This document shows, in pieces, positions 15,817-24,478 of a DNA stretch of 64,000 nucleotides. The stretch covers positions 1-64,000 of the forward strand of contig DFEK01000012.1 of assembly GCA_002368665.1 (NCBI GenBank). The letters run 5' to 3'. How positions within the stretch are numbered: the stretch's first letter is position 1; each line of letters opens with the position of its first letter. The stretch is from Lachnospiraceae bacterium UBA3804 (GTDB lineage: Bacteria; Bacillota; Clostridia; Lachnospirales; Lachnospiraceae). Under the pieces are notes generated by a model. It had not been told where the DNA came from and made no database searches. It saw only the letters and a program-made list of their open reading frames with translations. The translations under genes and the position numbers were made by a program.

Positions 15817-16824
15817 ATGCCCCGGTTTGATGCCATTGTCGGAGAAGAACAACTGAAGGATAAAATGAGAGCGATCTCGCGAAGCGCTCCGTCGCATGCA
15901 TATCTGCTTGCGGGTGAGAGGCGCAGCGGGAAAACGACCCTGGCCAAATGTTTTGCCGCAGCGATCCAGTGCGAGGGGGAAGGCGAGAAACCTTGCGGAA
16001 AATGTATGTCCTGTCTGCAGGTGGAGGAAGGCTCCCATCCGGATGTGATTTTCCTGACACATGAGAAAGAAGAGACCATCGGCATTTCGGATATCCGCAC
16101 GGGTCTGAATGAGGATATTCTGCTGAAACCGTATCGTGCGAAATATAAGGTTTATGTTATTGACGATGCGCAGAACATGACGGTCCAGGCGCAGAATGCA
16201 TTGTTAAAAACGCTGGAGGAGCCGCCTTCCTATGCGGTCATCATCCTGGTTTCGAATACGGTGGATGCAATGCTTCCGACGATCCAAAGCAGAAGCGTAC
16301 TTTTGCCCGTCAAGCCTCTGCCGGACGAAGTGATCCGCAATTACTTAATGAATCACATGCGTGTTCCGGATTACCGGGCGGATGTGATTACGGCTTTCGC
16401 CAGAGGAAATCTGGGCAGGGCCTGTGATCTGGTCGGCAATGAGGAATTCGAGGAATTAAAGAGCAATGCAATCACGATGTTAAAAGGCATTTCCGATACG
16501 GATCTCGGAACGGCCTATGTGGATGCCGTGGATATCGCCGCGAAGTACAAGGAAAATAAGAATTCCTTTGCACAGTTAACCGATCTGATCCTTTTTTGGT
16601 ATCATGATGCACTGATCTACAAAAGCACCGGAAGAAGTGAAGGATTGATTTTTCGGGAAGAAATACAGTATATTAAGAAAGTGGCCGCAGAGATGTCTTA
16701 TGAAGGGTTTGAGGCAGTTTTCCGTGCGGTGAAGGAAGCGAAAGAGAAGTTACGGTTTAACGTAAGCGCCGAAACGGTGGCGGATCTGCTTCTGATTTCG
16801 CTAAAAGAAAGTTCACAAAAGTAA
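15817..16824 (+). CDS. holB: DNA polymerase III delta-prime subunit
   Basis: A 335-residue AAA+ clamp-loader subunit. LAGERRSGKTTLAKCF (Walker A about 31-41), the zinc-type Cys cluster with CGKCMSCLQVEEGSHPDV, NALLKTLEEPPSYAV and the sensor-1 region TIQSRSVLLPV are in order. Together with tau and delta it loads the sliding clamp on DNA during replication. The usual SRC motif reads SRS. The start lies four bases after the kinase stop, and the gene is followed by ricT as in many Firmicutes (holB-yaaT order). Confidence 0.92.
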   Translation: MPRFDAIVGEEQLKDKMRAISRSAPSHAYLLAGERRSGKTTLAKCFAAAIQCEGEGEKPCGKCMSCLQVEEGSHPDVIFLTHEKEETIGISDIRTGLNEDILLKPYRAKYKVYVIDDAQNMTVQAQNALLKTLEEPPSYAVIILVSNTVDAMLPTIQSRSVLLPVKPLPDEVIRNYLMNHMRVPDYRADVITAFARGNLGRACDLVGNEEFEELKSNAITMLKGISDTDLGTAYVDAVDIAAKYKENKNSFAQLTDLILFWYHDALIYKSTGRSEGLIFREEIQYIKKVAAEMSYEGFEAVFRAVKEAKEKLRFNVSAETVADLLLISLKESSQK

Positions 16825-16845
16825 GAGAGTATAAAGAGGAAACAA

Positions 16846-18111
16846 ATGACAAAAGTTGTCGGTGTACGGTTCAATATGGCCGGTAAAATTTATTACTTCG
16901 ACCCCTGCGGGGCTGAATTGGAACGTGGTCAGCACGTGATTGTCGAAACCGCACGGGGCATGGAATACGGCTTCGTTGTCGGAGGCGTTAAGGAAGTGGA
17001 CGATTCCGAGATTGTAGCGCCCTTAAAGCCGATCATCCGTGTATCCACTCCGGAGGACGATGCGCATAATGCGGAGAATCTGGAGAAAAAGAAAGAGGCT
17101 TGCGCCATCTGCAAGGAAAAGATCAAAAAGCACGGTCTGGAAATGAAACTTGTGGACGCGGAATATACGTTTGATAACAATAAGCTTTTGTTCTATTTTA
17201 CGGCGGACGGAAGAATCGATTTCCGTGAGCTCGTAAAAGATCTGGCGGGAGTTTTCCGCACCCGAATCGAGCTTCGACAGATTGGTGTGCGCGACGAGAT
17301 CCGCTTAATGGGCGGAATCGGTGTCTGCGGCAGAGTGCTTTGCTGCCACAGTTACTTAACGGATTTGGTATCCGTTTCCATTAAAATGGCCAAGGAGCAG
17401 AATCTTTCCTTAAACCCGGCAAAGATTTCCGGCGTCTGCGGAAGACTGATGTGCTGCTTAAAGAATGAAGAAGAAACCTACGAAGAGCTGAACAAAAACC
17501 TTCCGAGTGTTGGAGAATACGTAAGTGCTTCCGACGGCGGACACGGTACGGTACAGTCCGTAAATGTCCTTCGCCAGCTGGTACGCGTGGTTGTGGAAGA
17601 GGGCGATTCAAGAGAGATTAGGGAATACAAGCCCGAGGATCTGCAGTTTAAGAAGATGTACCGCAAAGCAAGCGAGGAGATGACGGACGAGGACAGAGAA
17701 GCCATCGCAATGCTTGAGCAGATGGAGAAACAGGACCGTCAGGAAAAGGCGGAGCGTGAAGCCAATCAGGCTGCCGAGCGGGAAGCCAGACAGAAACGTA
17801 TGGAAGAGCGTGCGGCCAAGAAAGACAAGGTCGTTAAGGCACAGTTAAATAAGAGCGAAAAGAAGGGCCCGGGGGTTCTTCCCGAAGAGGTGGATGAAGT
17901 CAAGACACCGGACGGAAAAGAGAAGAAACACAGAAGACGCGGTAAGAACAGAGGCGGAAACAACCAGCATCCTGCGGAAGAAAAGAAGCAGGGCAAGGAA
18001 GGCGATAACGCCAAGAATAAGGAGACCCGCTCAAACCGTCACGGACAGAGCTCAAGACATAACGGCAGAGAATACAGAAGCCACAGCAATAAAGACCAGC
18101 AGAGCACGTAA
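16846..18111 (+). CDS. ricT: RicT/YaaT PSP1-domain protein with long charged tail
   Basis: A 421-residue protein. Residues 1 to about 275 match the PSP1/RicT family, including the two Cys-rich repeats GIGVCGRVLCC and ISGVCGRLMCCL that help bind iron-sulfur clusters in the Ric complex. In Bacillus subtilis RicT (YaaT) works with RicA and RicF to assist RNase Y and to influence sporulation and competence. Family members are normally about 275 residues. Here a 140-residue tail follows, rich in Lys, Glu, Arg, Gln and Asn (EANQAAEREARQKRMEERAA, then KKHRRRGKNRGGNN), probably disordered and RNA-binding. AAGAGGAAAC lies before the ATG. Confidence 0.88.
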   Translation: MTKVVGVRFNMAGKIYYFDPCGAELERGQHVIVETARGMEYGFVVGGVKEVDDSEIVAPLKPIIRVSTPEDDAHNAENLEKKKEACAICKEKIKKHGLEMKLVDAEYTFDNNKLLFYFTADGRIDFRELVKDLAGVFRTRIELRQIGVRDEIRLMGGIGVCGRVLCCHSYLTDLVSVSIKMAKEQNLSLNPAKISGVCGRLMCCLKNEEETYEELNKNLPSVGEYVSASDGGHGTVQSVNVLRQLVRVVVEEGDSREIREYKPEDLQFKKMYRKASEEMTDEDREAIAMLEQMEKQDRQEKAEREANQAAEREARQKRMEERAAKKDKVVKAQLNKSEKKGPGVLPEEVDEVKTPDGKEKKHRRRGKNRGGNNQHPAEEKKQGKEGDNAKNKETRSNRHGQSSRHNGREYRSHSNKDQQST

Positions 18112-18132
18112 TTATAAGCCCAGAGGAGAAGC

Positions 18133-18876
18133 ATGAACCGGGAAGAATTTCGCAAAGAGGGGGAGAGAATCGATTCCCTGCAAAGAGACGGATATGATAT
18201 CATTCAGCATCCGGGGAAATTCTGCTTCGGTATGGACGCAGTCCTGCTTTCTTCTTTTGTCACGGCAAAGATGGGCGAAAACGTTCTGGATTTCTGCACC
18301 GGTACCGGAGTCATTCCGATCCTGTTAAAAGCGAAAACCGAGGCCAGTCATTTTACCGGCCTTGAATTGCAGCCGGACGTTGCAGACATGGCACAGCGCA
18401 GTGTTGCCATGAACGGTCTGGAAGGCGATATCGATATTATTTGCGGAGATTTAAAGAATGCAGAGGCATATTTTGCCCCTGCTTCTTTTGATGTAATCAC
18501 CTGTAATCCGCCTTACATGATTGCCGGGGACGGGCTGGTCAATCCGGAGGACACCCTGGCATTATCCCGGCACGAAGTCGGCTGTACGCTCGACGATGTG
18601 CTTGCGGCAACGAAGAAATGCCTGAAAGCGGGCGGGCGCTTCTACATGGTGCACAGACCGTTCCGCCTTGCAGAGATTCTAAAGAAGATGTCGGATATTG
18701 GCCTTGAACCGAAGGCGATGCGGATGGTCTATCCGTATGTTGACCGTGAGCCCAACATGGTCCTGATCGAGGGTCGCAGGGGCGCCAAGAGCGGCATGAA
18801 GATCGCACCGCCGCTAATCATCATGCAAAGCGACGGAACATATACGAAAGAAGTGGCAGATTTATATAATTCCTGA
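18133..18876 (+). CDS. tRNA1(Val) adenine-N6 methyltransferase family (TrmN6/YfiC/YabB)
   Basis: A 247-residue methyltransferase. VLDFCTGTGVIPILL is the SAM loop, FTGLELQPDVADMAQ binds the ribose, and VITCNPPYM is the NPPY motif used by N6-adenine methyltransferases. GRFYMVHRPFRLAEIL fits the YfiC/YabB tRNA-modifying group, which methylates adenine 37 in tRNA-Val in E. coli. In Firmicutes the yabB gene sits before rsmI, as here. CCAGAGGAGAAGC provides a clear ribosome site, 21 bases after ricT. Confidence 0.88.
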   Translation: MNREEFRKEGERIDSLQRDGYDIIQHPGKFCFGMDAVLLSSFVTAKMGENVLDFCTGTGVIPILLKAKTEASHFTGLELQPDVADMAQRSVAMNGLEGDIDIICGDLKNAEAYFAPASFDVITCNPPYMIAGDGLVNPEDTLALSRHEVGCTLDDVLAATKKCLKAGGRFYMVHRPFRLAEILKKMSDIGLEPKAMRMVYPYVDREPNMVLIEGRRGAKSGMKIAPPLIIMQSDGTYTKEVADLYNS

Positions 18877-18893
18877 GGGGTCCCAGGGGAGTC

Positions 18894-19079
18894 GAGCATT
18901 CGTACATTCCTCCTCGGGGTAAAAGATATTTTTACTCTCGGCAAGGCGGATGTTCGCATGTTTCCCCGAGGTGGCTTGACAGGCGACCGGTTCTTAGGTG
19001 GTGTTCTTTAGCACCTTAGAACCGCTGTACGCCGTGATAGAGGCGCGAGCCGTCCCCGAGGGGGAATGTGCGAATAGCC
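18894..19079 (+). other. structured spacer with long inverted repeat
   Basis: The arm CATTCGTACATTCCTCCTCG (18898-18917, extending to 18919) pairs with CCCCGAGGGGGAATGTGCGA and following bases (19054-19076), with only G-T exceptions. Inside are a near-perfect 13-bp stem (CGGTTCTTAGGTG with CACCTTAGAACCG) and GTAAAA/TTTTAC. CCTCGGGG at 18912 could instead pair with CCCCGAGG at 18964, giving two exclusive folds. It may be a regulatory leader for rsmI or a palindromic mobile element. The -10/-35 of a dedicated promoter is not obvious. Confidence 0.55.
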
Positions 19080-19102
19080 GCCTCACAGGAGAGGAAATAA
19101 TT

Positions 19103-19954
19103 ATGTCAGGAACATTATCACTATGTGCAACACCGATCGGTAATCTCGGGGATATCTCGGAAAGAGTGCTGGAGACGTTGAGTTTGGCGGATCTGATTGC
19201 GGCGGAGGATACGAGAAACTCTCTGAAGCTGCTCAATCATTTCGGGATCAAGACACCGATGACGAGTTACCACGAATACAATAAGTTTGAAAAGGCCGAG
19301 ACCTTAATCGAGAAATTGAAGGCGGGGCAGAACATTGCTCTGATTACGGACGCGGGAACGCCCGCGATCTCCGATCCGGGCGAAGTGCTGGTAAGGCGCT
19401 GCAGGGAGGAAGGCATTACGGTCACATCGCTGCCCGGTCCCTGCGCTCTGATCACGGCACTGACGTTATCCGGATTGAACACCCGGCGTTTTGTCTTTGA
19501 GGGATTTTTACCGTCCGAGAAAAAGGAACGCAGGGAAGTGCTGGATGCTTTGAAAACCGAGGAGCGCACCATCATTCTTTACGAGGCACCCCATCATTTG
19601 AAAAAGACGCTGAAAGAACTTTCGGAAGTGCTCGGAAATCGACGTATTGTCTTTTGCAGGGAGCTGACCAAGAAGTTCGAGGAAGCCGTTGAGAGAACGG
19701 TGGATGAGGCGATTGCATTTTACGAGGAAAACGAGCCCAGAGGAGAATATGTTCTGGTTGTGGAAGGCCGCAATCCAGAGGAGCGGATGAAGGAGGAAAG
19801 GGAGGAATTTGCATCGCTTTCCGTGGAAGAACACATGGCTAAATATCTGGCGGAAGGCATGGAAAAAAAAGAGGCCATGAAGAAGGTCGCTGCCGACAGA
19901 GGAGTCAGCAAACGTGAGATTTACGCAATTCTTTCGGCCGGTTCGCAAAAATAA
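19103..19954 (+). CDS. rsmI: 16S rRNA (cytidine-1402-2'-O)-methyltransferase
   Basis: A 283-residue tetrapyrrole-methylase-fold enzyme. LCATPIGNLGDISERVLETL is the typical start, DLIAAEDTRNSLKLLNHFGI and LITDAGTPAISDPGEVLVRR are the SAM-site loops, and FVFEGFLPSEKKER is the RsmI hallmark. The helical C-terminal domain (about 225-283) is present. RsmI places a 2'-O-methyl on C1402 in the ribosomal P site. I chose the ATG at 19103 because GGAGAGG lies just before and the family sequence begins there; an earlier in-frame start would lie inside the structured spacer. Confidence 0.94.
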   Translation: MSGTLSLCATPIGNLGDISERVLETLSLADLIAAEDTRNSLKLLNHFGIKTPMTSYHEYNKFEKAETLIEKLKAGQNIALITDAGTPAISDPGEVLVRRCREEGITVTSLPGPCALITALTLSGLNTRRFVFEGFLPSEKKERREVLDALKTEERTIILYEAPHHLKKTLKELSEVLGNRRIVFCRELTKKFEEAVERTVDEAIAFYEENEPRGEYVLVVEGRNPEERMKEEREEFASLSVEEHMAKYLAEGMEKKEAMKKVAADRGVSKREIYAILSAGSQK

Positions 19955-19974
19955 AAAATCCTTACTTCTATCCG

Positions 19975-20003
19975 TTGACAAAGAATAGTACGGATACTAT
20001 ACT
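19975..20003 (+). promoter_or_regulatory. acpP promoter
   Basis: TTGACA (19975-19980), 17-base spacer, TATACT (19998-20003). This gives a leader of about 50 bases before the acyl carrier protein. Confidence 0.88.
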
Positions 20004-20060
20004 CAATAACAGCAGGGCAGAGCCCTCAAATAGCAAGAGCATAAACAAAGGAGTTACGCT

Positions 20061-20291
20061 ATGTTTGATAAGATTAAAGCGATTATGATGGAACAGTTGA
20101 ATATTGATGAGAATGATATTACCGAAGATACTTCCTTTAAGGATGATTTGGGACTGGACTCTCTGGATCTGTTTGAACTTGCAATGGCCATGGAAGAAGA
20201 GTTCGGCATCGAAATTCCCCAGGAAGAACTTGAGAATATCGTTACCGTCGGCGACGCAGTAGAATTCATTAAAGAGAACGGTATCGAATAA
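20061..20291 (+). CDS. acpP: acyl carrier protein
   Basis: A 76-residue acidic four-helix protein. DDLGLDSLDLFELAMAMEEE contains Ser34, which takes the 4'-phosphopantetheine arm. The fit to fatty-acid-type ACPs is good over the full length (usual 75-80). It carries growing acyl chains in fatty-acid synthesis. AAAGGAG precedes the ATG, and the gene has its own promoter and terminator, so it is expressed alone. No fab gene is adjacent; a partner thioesterase lies at 30492 on the other strand. Confidence 0.95.
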   Translation: MFDKIKAIMMEQLNIDENDITEDTSFKDDLGLDSLDLFELAMAMEEEFGIEIPQEELENIVTVGDAVEFIKENGIE

Positions 20292-20316
20292 TCGTATTCG
20301 GCAGATAAGAAATAAC

Positions 20317-20349
20317 GGGACATTACGGAAATTCGTAGTGTCCCTTTTT
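20317..20349 (+). terminator. terminator after acpP
   Basis: GGGACATTACG pairs with CGTAGTGTCCC (one mismatch) followed by TTTTT. Confidence 0.9.
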
Positions 20350-20366
20350 GAAAGAAGAGGTAGGTT

Positions 20367-22154
20367 GTGCAAAGGACCGTAAAAGGGAAAAACCGATTAC
20401 AGAAGATTTTTGCATTCCTGGACAACTGCCCTCTTTTTTTGGTGGGACTGATCTTCTTTCTGGGACTCTTCATCGTGTATTTTTCCTGGGGAGACAATGT
20501 CGTATTTGACATTCACGACCAGCTGGACGAAACCATCCTTTCCTATGTTCTTCCCGCAAGACACCTGTTTCACGGCAAAGCCGGATACGCGGAGATGATG
20601 ACACATCTTCCTGCGGAATCCCTAAAATCATCGGCCCCCATTTTTACATTGCTTTACCATTTCTTCTCCGTACCGATCGCATTCCTGATCCAGTTTCTGA
20701 TCGAAACGATATGCGCGTTCTTAGGTATGTATTTCCTGACCAAAAAGATGACCAAAAGCTCGATTGCCGCACTGCCCGTGGCCGTGCTGTTTTCACTTTT
20801 GCCGTTTCAGCCGGTCTACGGACTGAATGTAATGGGGTTGCCCCTTTTAATCCTTTGCTTTGTGACACTTTATGAATACAGCGAGAAATCGGAAGCGAAA
20901 CGGAAACTTACGGATGCATTTCTTGCCATCATCGGAATCGTTTTCTATACACTGACCACACATATCGCGCTCGCGGGATATGTTGCCTGTTTTGTTGCGT
21001 TTATCGGCCTTCTGGTGGTTTTCATCCTGGATAAGGGCAATATCAAAACCCACGGTTATCTTTACTTTGGCGGAGCAATTTTACTTGTATGCTACATCAT
21101 CTATAATTTCGGCATTCTGCGTTCCCTTATGCAGAAGGGAGGCGGTTTTGTAAGCCACCGTACGGAATTTGTGCCAACCCTTTCGGAGGACGGATTCTTT
21201 CATAAGCTTTATATCCTGTTCTTCTACGGGGAAGAAAACTATGCGGCGTCCATTCACCGCTTCCTAATTCCGGTAGTGGTGATCCTTACGGTTTACCTGG
21301 GCATTCGTTACCGCAAACTGGAGAGAAAACTGCGCAAATCCTATCTTTTCTGCCTGGGAATCTGGGGAACCATTGCATTGATCTGTATCCTTTCCGCATT
21401 GTTTGGATCCAGGGAACTGTCCGGTCTTATCAGCGGGATGGGCGGCATTTTCCGCCATGCGCAGCTGGATCGTTTTTACTATGTTCTGCCGGGTCTTTGG
21501 TGGAGTCTTACGGGCATTCTGCTTGGAATTTTCCTGCGCGACAGAGTCCGCTTCCATGTGGCATTCAGGGTGCTTATCATGATCGCGGTGCTTTTACCGA
21601 CACTCTGGTTAATGAAAAAGCGGCTGAATCTGTATGCCAATTACAATTACCAAAATCATGGTTCCGCCTATACCGGAAGTATGTCGATGGCAGAGTATTA
21701 CCATGAGGATGTGCTTTTCCAGATCGATTCGTATATTGACAAAGACAAATCCTCCTACCGCATCGCCCATCTGGGAATGTCTCCCGCACCTTCTTTGGTT
21801 TACGGCTTCTATACCGTTGACGGGTATTCGAACAATTATCCGCTGGAATACAAGCACGCATTCCGGAAAGTCATTGCCGGTGCGCTCGATGAAAACGAAG
21901 TTTTGAAGACATATTATGACGGATGGGGCAGCAGGGCTTACCTTTTCCTGGATGATGTACATGCCCGCCCGGATGCGTATGTTAATCTGCCGTATGATTT
22001 CGATGCGCTTTCGGATCTTGGCTGCGAATACATCCTTTCGGACCGTAAAATCGTGGGCACGCCTCAGGTGCAGTTAAAGAAAGTTTTCACGGACCGCAAA
22101 TACGGTCGAAAGATCTGGCTTTATGCCGTAAAAACCGATGGGTCCGGCAAGTAA
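20367..22154 (+). CDS. large polytopic membrane protein (GT-C / DUF6044-like)
   Basis: A 595-residue membrane protein with about eleven hydrophobic segments between residues 20 and 410 and a soluble C-terminal part (about 430-595). An early acidic pair follows the first helix (VVFDIHDQLDETILSY), resembling the metal/lipid-phosphate site of GT-C type glycosyltransferases. The C-terminal part includes YTVDGYSNNYPLEYKHAFR. I read it as related to YfhO/DUF6044-type proteins that decorate cell-surface polymers, but the assignment is by pattern only. It starts at a GTG after AAGAAGAGG, 18 bases past the acpP terminator. Confidence 0.6.
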   Translation: MQRTVKGKNRLQKIFAFLDNCPLFLVGLIFFLGLFIVYFSWGDNVVFDIHDQLDETILSYVLPARHLFHGKAGYAEMMTHLPAESLKSSAPIFTLLYHFFSVPIAFLIQFLIETICAFLGMYFLTKKMTKSSIAALPVAVLFSLLPFQPVYGLNVMGLPLLILCFVTLYEYSEKSEAKRKLTDAFLAIIGIVFYTLTTHIALAGYVACFVAFIGLLVVFILDKGNIKTHGYLYFGGAILLVCYIIYNFGILRSLMQKGGGFVSHRTEFVPTLSEDGFFHKLYILFFYGEENYAASIHRFLIPVVVILTVYLGIRYRKLERKLRKSYLFCLGIWGTIALICILSALFGSRELSGLISGMGGIFRHAQLDRFYYVLPGLWWSLTGILLGIFLRDRVRFHVAFRVLIMIAVLLPTLWLMKKRLNLYANYNYQNHGSAYTGSMSMAEYYHEDVLFQIDSYIDKDKSSYRIAHLGMSPAPSLVYGFYTVDGYSNNYPLEYKHAFRKVIAGALDENEVLKTYYDGWGSRAYLFLDDVHARPDAYVNLPYDFDALSDLGCEYILSDRKIVGTPQVQLKKVFTDRKYGRKIWLYAVKTDGSGK

Positions 22155-22160
22155 AATTTG

Positions 22161-22189
22161 TTGATTTATTCGGCAAAAATTCGTATAAT
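22161..22189 (+). promoter_or_regulatory. promoter of the DUF1846 gene
   Basis: TTGATT (22161-22166), 17 bases, TATAAT (22184-22189), followed by a short leader with GGGGG before the ATG at 22230. Confidence 0.85.
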
Positions 22190-22229
22190 TATACTGTTTG
22201 TTGATAATTCATTTCTCACAGGGGGATTC

Positions 22230-23714
22230 ATGAACAAGATTGGTTTTGATAACGAAAAATATCTGAAAATGCAGTCCGAACGCATCAAAGAAAGAATTGC
22301 TGCTTTCGGCGGTAAATTGTATCTGGAATTCGGCGGAAAGCTCTTTGACGATTACCATGCTTCCCGCGTGCTCCCGGGTTTCAAACCGGACAGCAAGATC
22401 AAAATGCTTACCCAGTTAAAAGACGAGGCGGAGATCGTAATCGTTATTTCCGCACAGGATATTGAGAAGAATAAAGTACGTTCCGACCTTGGCATTACCT
22501 ATGACATGGACGTGCTTCGTTTGATCGACGCATTCCGCGGATACGGATTGTATGTCGGAAGTGTCTGCCTGACACATTTTGCCAACCAGGCTTCCGCAGT
22601 TGCATATCAGAAGAAACTCGAATCTCTCGGTATGAAGGTGTATCGTCATTATCCGATTGAAGGATATCCTTCCAACATTCCCCTGATCGTCAGCGATGAC
22701 GGATACGGAAAGAACGAATATATCGAAACGACCAGATCACTGATTGTCATCACCGCACCCGGACCCGGAAGCGGTAAAATGGCTACCTGTCTTTCCCAGG
22801 TATATCACGAGTACAAGCGTGGAATTAAGGCCGGATACGCAAAGTACGAGACCTTCCCGATCTGGAACCTGCCTTTAAAACACCCCGTAAACTTAGCATA
22901 CGAGGCAGCTACGGCAGATTTAAACGATGTTAACATGATCGATCCTTTCCATCTCGAGGCATACGGAGAGACAACCGTAAACTATAATCGCGATGTGGAA
23001 GTTTTCCCTGTTTTAAATGCCATGTTCGAAAAGATCATGGGAGAGTCTCCCTACAAGTCACCGACCGACATGGGCGTTAATATGGCAGGCTTCGGTATTG
23101 TGGACGATGATGTCTGCAGGGAAGCCAGCAAACAGGAAATCATCCGCCGTTATTTCAATACCCGTTGTCAGGTTTTGAAAGGCCATGCGGATATGGATCA
23201 GGTTTATAAAATTGAACTTCTGATGAAGCAGGCAGGCGTTACCGTGGATGACCGTCCGGTTGTATCCATGGCTAAGGTAAAGGCCGAGACCACCGGAGAA
23301 CCGGCGGCTGCATTGGAACTTCCCGACGGAAGGTTCGTTACCGGTAAAACTTCCGATCTTCTCGGAGCTTCTTCCGCTTTACTGCTCAATGCATTAAAAC
23401 TGCTTGCGGGAATCGAGGATGAGGTGGAACTGATTTCTCCGGCCACCATCGAACCGATTCAGGATCTGAAGGTCAATCACCTCGGAAACGTAAATCCGAG
23501 ACTGCATACCGACGAAGTTCTGATCGCCCTTTCCATCTGTGCGCTTACCGATGAAAAGGCAGAGCGGGCAATGCAGCAGATTCAGTCCTTAAAGGGCAGT
23601 GAAGTTCATTCCAGCGTCATTTTATCCCACGTGGATATAAATGTATTCCGGAAACTGGGTGTTAATTTAACCTGTGAGCCGGTATATCAAAATAAAAAGC
23701 TTTATCATCATTAG
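22230..23714 (+). CDS. DUF1846 family protein
   Basis: A 494-residue protein matching DUF1846 throughout: GFDNEKYLKMQSERIKERI at the start, KLYLEFGGKLFDDYHASRVL, ITAPGPGSGKMATCLSQ and VNMAGFGIVDDD. Family structures show a P-loop-like N-terminal part and a C-terminal region, but the reaction is unproven; some annotations call it a nucleotide-binding protein. The ATG at 22230 follows CAGGGGG. The upstream in-frame extension would overlap the promoter. The AIM24 gene begins 18 bases after its stop. Confidence 0.9.
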   Translation: MNKIGFDNEKYLKMQSERIKERIAAFGGKLYLEFGGKLFDDYHASRVLPGFKPDSKIKMLTQLKDEAEIVIVISAQDIEKNKVRSDLGITYDMDVLRLIDAFRGYGLYVGSVCLTHFANQASAVAYQKKLESLGMKVYRHYPIEGYPSNIPLIVSDDGYGKNEYIETTRSLIVITAPGPGSGKMATCLSQVYHEYKRGIKAGYAKYETFPIWNLPLKHPVNLAYEAATADLNDVNMIDPFHLEAYGETTVNYNRDVEVFPVLNAMFEKIMGESPYKSPTDMGVNMAGFGIVDDDVCREASKQEIIRRYFNTRCQVLKGHADMDQVYKIELLMKQAGVTVDDRPVVSMAKVKAETTGEPAAALELPDGRFVTGKTSDLLGASSALLLNALKLLAGIEDEVELISPATIEPIQDLKVNHLGNVNPRLHTDEVLIALSICALTDEKAERAMQQIQSLKGSEVHSSVILSHVDINVFRKLGVNLTCEPVYQNKKLYHH

Positions 23715-23732
23715 TGAAAAGGAGAATTTACT

Positions 23733-24407
23733 ATGAAGTACGAAATCAAAGGTGGAAATTTCCCCGTAGTTATCTGCCAGGTGGAAGCTAACAGCTCTGT
23801 TCGCTGCCAGAAAGGTGCAATGGCATGGATGAGCCCCAATATGGAGATGCAGACCAAGGGTGGCGGAATCGGCAAAATGTTCGGCAAAATGTTAAGCGGA
23901 GAGTCAATGTTTGAGAACATCTATACCGCACAGGGAAGCGACGGAATGATCGCATTTACGACCAGTGTTCCCGGAAACATTATGCCTTTCGAATTGGACG
24001 GAACCAATTCCATCATCGGACAGAAGTGCGCTTATCTTGCATGCGACAGCGGTGTAAATATGGAGATCACTTTCCAGAAGAAATTCGGTGCAGGCCTTGT
24101 AGGCGGTGAAGGATTTATCATGGAGAAGTTCACCGGTACCGGAACCGTTTTACTGGAAGTAGACGGTGCTGTTATTGAGAAGGAACTTGCTCCCGGAGAA
24201 GAACTGATTGCAGAAACCGGTGCTCTTTGCGCAATGGAATCCACCGTTACGATGGATGTAGTAACCGTAAAGGGTCTCGGAAACATGCTTGTAGGTGGTG
24301 AAGGATTCTTCAATACCAAACTTACCGGACCGGGTAAGATCTGGTTACAGACGATGCCGATCATGAGTCTGGCAGGCTCTATTGCTCCTTACATTCCCTC
24401 CAGGTAA
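23733..24407 (+). CDS. AIM24 / TIGR00266 family protein
   Basis: A 224-residue beta-rich protein. Duplicated GGEGF segments (LVGGEGFIMEKFTGTGTVLL and LVGGEGFFNTKLTGPGKIWL) are the hallmark of the AIM24/TIGR00266 family, a trimeric beta-prism fold of unknown function that is widespread in bacteria. GELIAETGALCAME-like sequence lies between the repeats. AAGGAGAA precedes the ATG. It is likely co-transcribed with the DUF1846 gene and is followed by a strong terminator. Confidence 0.92.
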   Translation: MKYEIKGGNFPVVICQVEANSSVRCQKGAMAWMSPNMEMQTKGGGIGKMFGKMLSGESMFENIYTAQGSDGMIAFTTSVPGNIMPFELDGTNSIIGQKCAYLACDSGVNMEITFQKKFGAGLVGGEGFIMEKFTGTGTVLLEVDGAVIEKELAPGEELIAETGALCAMESTVTMDVVTVKGLGNMLVGGEGFFNTKLTGPGKIWLQTMPIMSLAGSIAPYIPSR

Positions 24408-24427
24408 GTAACGTAAAGAACATTTAG

Positions 24428-24456
24428 CGCCGCATCAGAAATTGATGCGGCGTTTT
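24428..24456 (+). terminator. terminator after the AIM24 gene
   Basis: Perfect 10-bp stem CGCCGCATCA/TGATGCGGCG with loop GAAAT and then TTTT. Confidence 0.93.
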
Positions 24457-24478
24457 GATTATATGGCAGGATGGAAAC

